Positions 6,421 to 8,129 of a stretch of DNA of 8,129 nucleotides are shown here, one piece after another. The stretch is taken from NCBI GenBank assembly GCA_024642025.1, contig JAHEBY010000111.1, positions 1-8,129 on the forward strand, in the 5' to 3' direction. Each line of letters starts with the position of its first letter. Position 1 is the first letter of the stretch. Source of the stretch: Comamonadaceae bacterium. Lineage in GTDB: Bacteria > Pseudomonadota > Gammaproteobacteria > Burkholderiales > Burkholderiaceae_C. The translations under genes and the position numbers were made by a program. The notes under the pieces were generated by a model. It ran no database searches. It was not told where the DNA came from and was given only the letters and a program-made list of their open reading frames with translations.

Positions 6421-7389
6421 TCAACGCTCCTTCACATAAGGTCGGCCCAGCGCCTCTGGCGCCACCGCCTTGCCAATGAATCCGGCCAGCAGCACCACGG
6501 TGAGCAGATAGGGCAATCCCTGAATCGCCTGCACGGGCACTTCGCCGATGACCGGCAGATGCACGCCCTGCAACCGTATGGCTACTGCATCCAGAAAACC
6601 AAACAGCAGGCAGGCCCAGAAGGCGCCGATGGGGTGCCACTTGCCAAAAATCATGGCCGCCAGCGCCATAAAGCCCCGCCCTGCCGTCATGTTGGGCACA
6701 AACGATGCGTTTTGGGCCAGCACCAGATAGCTGCCTGCCACCCCGCACAGCAAGCCATTGAGCGTCAGTGCGGCATAGCGCATGCCTTTGACCGATACGC
6801 CGGCCGCGTCCACCATGTGCGCGTTTTCGCCTACCGCGCGAAGCCGCAGCCCAAAGCGCGTGCGGTAAAGCAGCCACCAGACCGCCGGCACCAGCAACAA
6901 AGTCGCATAAACCAGCAGGTTGTGGCTAAGCAAGCCTTCCCCCAGAATGGGACCGACTAGAGGAATGCCCTGCAGCCGCGCGGCAAGCTGCGGGAAAACA
7001 GCGAGCATGCGCACCTCGGTGCTGACCGCTGGGGTTTGCCCGCCCTGATGAAACCACGCAATGCCCAGCACAATGGTCATGCCGGCAGCAATGATGTTGA
7101 TCGCCACGCCAGACACCACCTGGTCCCCGCCGTGGCTCACGCAAGCGAAGCCGTGCAACCAGGACAACACCACGGTCACGCCCATGGCCGCCAGCAAGGC
7201 CAGCATCGTGGAGCCCGTGGTGACGCCAACCGCCCCAGCGGTGAAGGCTGCGATCAGCATTTTTCCTTCCAGACCAATGTCGATCACACCAGAGCGTTCG
7301 GACAAAAGACCCGCCAGCGCACACAGAATCAGCGGCGTGGAAACCCGCAGCGTTGAAGCCAATACAGCGCCAATCAGGGCATCATCCAT
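6421..7389 (-). CDS. ABC transporter permease, BmpA/NupABC type (second permease)
   Basis: A 322-aa polytopic inner-membrane permease of the branched-chain-amino-acid/ribose permease family (BPD_transp_2), in the subgroup that pairs with BmpA/PnrA-like binding proteins and imports nucleosides or purines (NupC, YufQ). Seen: first membrane helix about 8-29, then the signature LSERSGVIDIGLEGKMLIAA (29-48); helices near 60-79, 92-112 and 154-176; the cytoplasmic loop RTRFGLRLRAVGENAHMVDA (176-195), which is the likely ATPase-contact region; then GLLCGVAGSYLVLAQ (212-226), MALAAMIFGKWHPIGA (241-256) and a last helix near 292-309. Length is normal. The ATG at 7389 lies eight bases after the stop of the upstream permease gene and has no clear Shine-Dalgarno, so translational coupling is likely. 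It is the last gene of its transcript and converges on rsmI. The substrate is inferred from the family only. Confidence 0.92.
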   Translation of the reverse strand: MDDALIGAVLASTLRVSTPLILCALAGLLSERSGVIDIGLEGKMLIAAFTAGAVGVTTGSTMLALLAAMGVTVVLSWLHGFACVSHGGDQVVSGVAINIIAAGMTIVLGIAWFHQGGQTPAVSTEVRMLAVFPQLAARLQGIPLVGPILGEGLLSHNLLVYATLLLVPAVWWLLYRTRFGLRLRAVGENAHMVDAAGVSVKGMRYAALTLNGLLCGVAGSYLVLAQNASFVPNMTAGRGFMALAAMIFGKWHPIGAFWACLLFGFLDAVAIRLQGVHLPVIGEVPVQAIQGLPYLLTVVLLAGFIGKAVAPEALGRPYVKER

Positions 7390-7397
7390 GTGCGCGC

Positions 7398-8129
7398 TCA
7401 GACATCTTTTACTCCCGTTTTTATAGCTATTTTCTTATTGTTGACGGGGGCTAGAACCATATTTATTGCACCATTTACCCATGGCGCGATCACGTAGGCC
7501 ATGGCGCCAGAGAACAGCACAATGAAGCCCTGCAACATGACCACCATATCCCGGCTGAATCCGCGAATCTCAAAGCTGACCTCGGCCCCGCCCTGAAACA
7601 GCGCGCCAAACAGCACACTGGCCAGCACGATGCCAAAGGGGTGGTTTCGCCCGATGAGCGCCACCGCAATACCCGTAAACCCGGCACCGCTGACAAATTC
7701 AAGCAAGAGCTTGCCGTTGACGCCCGCAATCTCGTTCATACCCACCATGCCGGCCAGCGCTCCCGATACCGACATGGCAATCATGACCTGGTGTTTGGGG
7801 CGAATTCCAGCGTAAGCCGCCGCACTGGCACTGGAGCCAACGGCCCGCAGCGAATAGCCCGCACGGGTGCGCCAGAGAAAAAAGTAAACGCCTACTGCCG
7901 CCAGCAGCGCCAGAAAAAAGCTGATGTTCAGCGGCGACGCGGGCCATGCGATCCCCAACCAGCCCAGAAAGTCACGCATGCTGGTGAGCTTGGCCGCCGG
8001 GCCAAAAACAGCACTTTCGACCGACATGGAACCCGGTGGCTTCAGGTGATTCACCAAGAGGTAAACCAGCAGCGTGCTAGCCAGAAAATTGAACATGATG
8101 GTGGTGATCACCACATGGCTGCCGCGGTA
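7398..8129 (-). CDS. ABC transporter permease, BmpA/NupABC type (first permease), 5'-truncated by window edge
   Basis: This is the partner permease (NupB/YufP-like) that would form the heterodimeric membrane channel with the product of the next gene. The frame is open to the window edge; 243 residues are visible, and the family is about 350-370 aa, so roughly the first third is missing. The GTG at 8114 is internal. Visible signatures: YRGSHVVITTIMFNF at the truncated end, the loop RTRAGYSLRAVGSSASAAAY, SGALAGMVGMNEIAGVNGK, and FTGIAVALIGRNHPFGI followed by two C-terminal helices. The C-terminal tail after the last helix (VNNKKIAIKTGVKDV) is Lys/Asn-rich and AT-rich. It coincides with a dispersed-repeat copy, so the gene's end appears to have been rewritten by the repeat. 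Binding-protein and ATPase genes are not in the window and should lie beyond 8129 if the usual order holds. Confidence 0.92.
   Translation of the reverse strand, partial: YRGSHVVITTIMFNFLASTLLVYLLVNHLKPPGSMSVESAVFGPAAKLTSMRDFLGWLGIAWPASPLNISFFLALLAAVGVYFFLWRTRAGYSLRAVGSSASAAAYAGIRPKHQVMIAMSVSGALAGMVGMNEIAGVNGKLLLEFVSGAGFTGIAVALIGRNHPFGIVLASVLFGALFQGGAEVSFEIRGFSRDMVVMLQGFIVLFSGAMAYVIAPWVNGAINMVLAPVNNKKIAIKTGVKDV
7422..7465 (+). repeat. Degenerate dispersed-repeat copy B at the 3' end of the permease gene
   Basis: The arrangement is TATAGC (7422-7427), 18 bases, GGGGGCT (7446-7452), then AGAACCATATTTA. It includes the palindrome ATAGCTAT (7423-7430). The layout and 18-base spacing match copy A at 2964-3006. 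It lies antisense to the permease gene and encodes about 14 residues of its C-terminal tail. GC is markedly below that of the neighbouring coding sequence. Confidence 0.5.

Overview
The window is chromosomal DNA of a betaproteobacterium, most likely Burkholderiales, family Comamonadaceae (Rhodoferax/Polaromonas/Acidovorax type). The basis is the protein sequences (PilT/PilU pair, two-BON-domain lipoprotein, DiaA-like SIS protein), the moderate-to-high GC (about 55-60%), and a short degenerate repeat that I remember from intergenic DNA of that family. The assignment rests on recognition from memory, not a database search. The window is densely coding, with no gene-free stretch longer than about 100 bases.

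Region 1 (1-2873, + strand) is a type IV pilus retraction operon: pilT (5' end cut by the window), a stand-alone cyclic-nucleotide-binding-domain protein, and pilU. The gaps are 27 and 35 bp. A clear intrinsic terminator lies 75 bp after pilU.

Region 2 (2815-3729, + strand) is a beta-hydroxyacid dehydrogenase of the 3-hydroxyisobutyrate / 2-hydroxy-3-oxopropionate reductase family. Its likely N-terminal codons overlap the pilU terminator. It is convergent with region 3.

Region 3 (3766-5417, - strand) is a compact operon reading yraN, a diaA-like SIS gene, then a dolP-like two-BON lipoprotein gene. rsmI (5449-6375, + strand) diverges from it across only 31 bp. This is the enterobacterial rsmI / lpoA-yraN-diaA-dolP arrangement without lpoA.

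Region 4 (6421-8129, - strand) holds two adjacent permease genes of a BmpA/NupABC-type (nucleoside or purine) ABC importer. The upstream one runs off the window; the ATPase and binding-protein genes are not in view.

I see no phage, CRISPR, IS, tRNA or rRNA. The most unusual items are: the pilU terminator inside the start of the dehydrogenase gene; two degenerate copies of a short dispersed repeat with identical internal spacing, both inside coding sequence; the HTH-less cNMP-binding protein between the two retraction ATPases; and a sharply GC-richer block within pilT. I did not find a clearly new multi-gene system.
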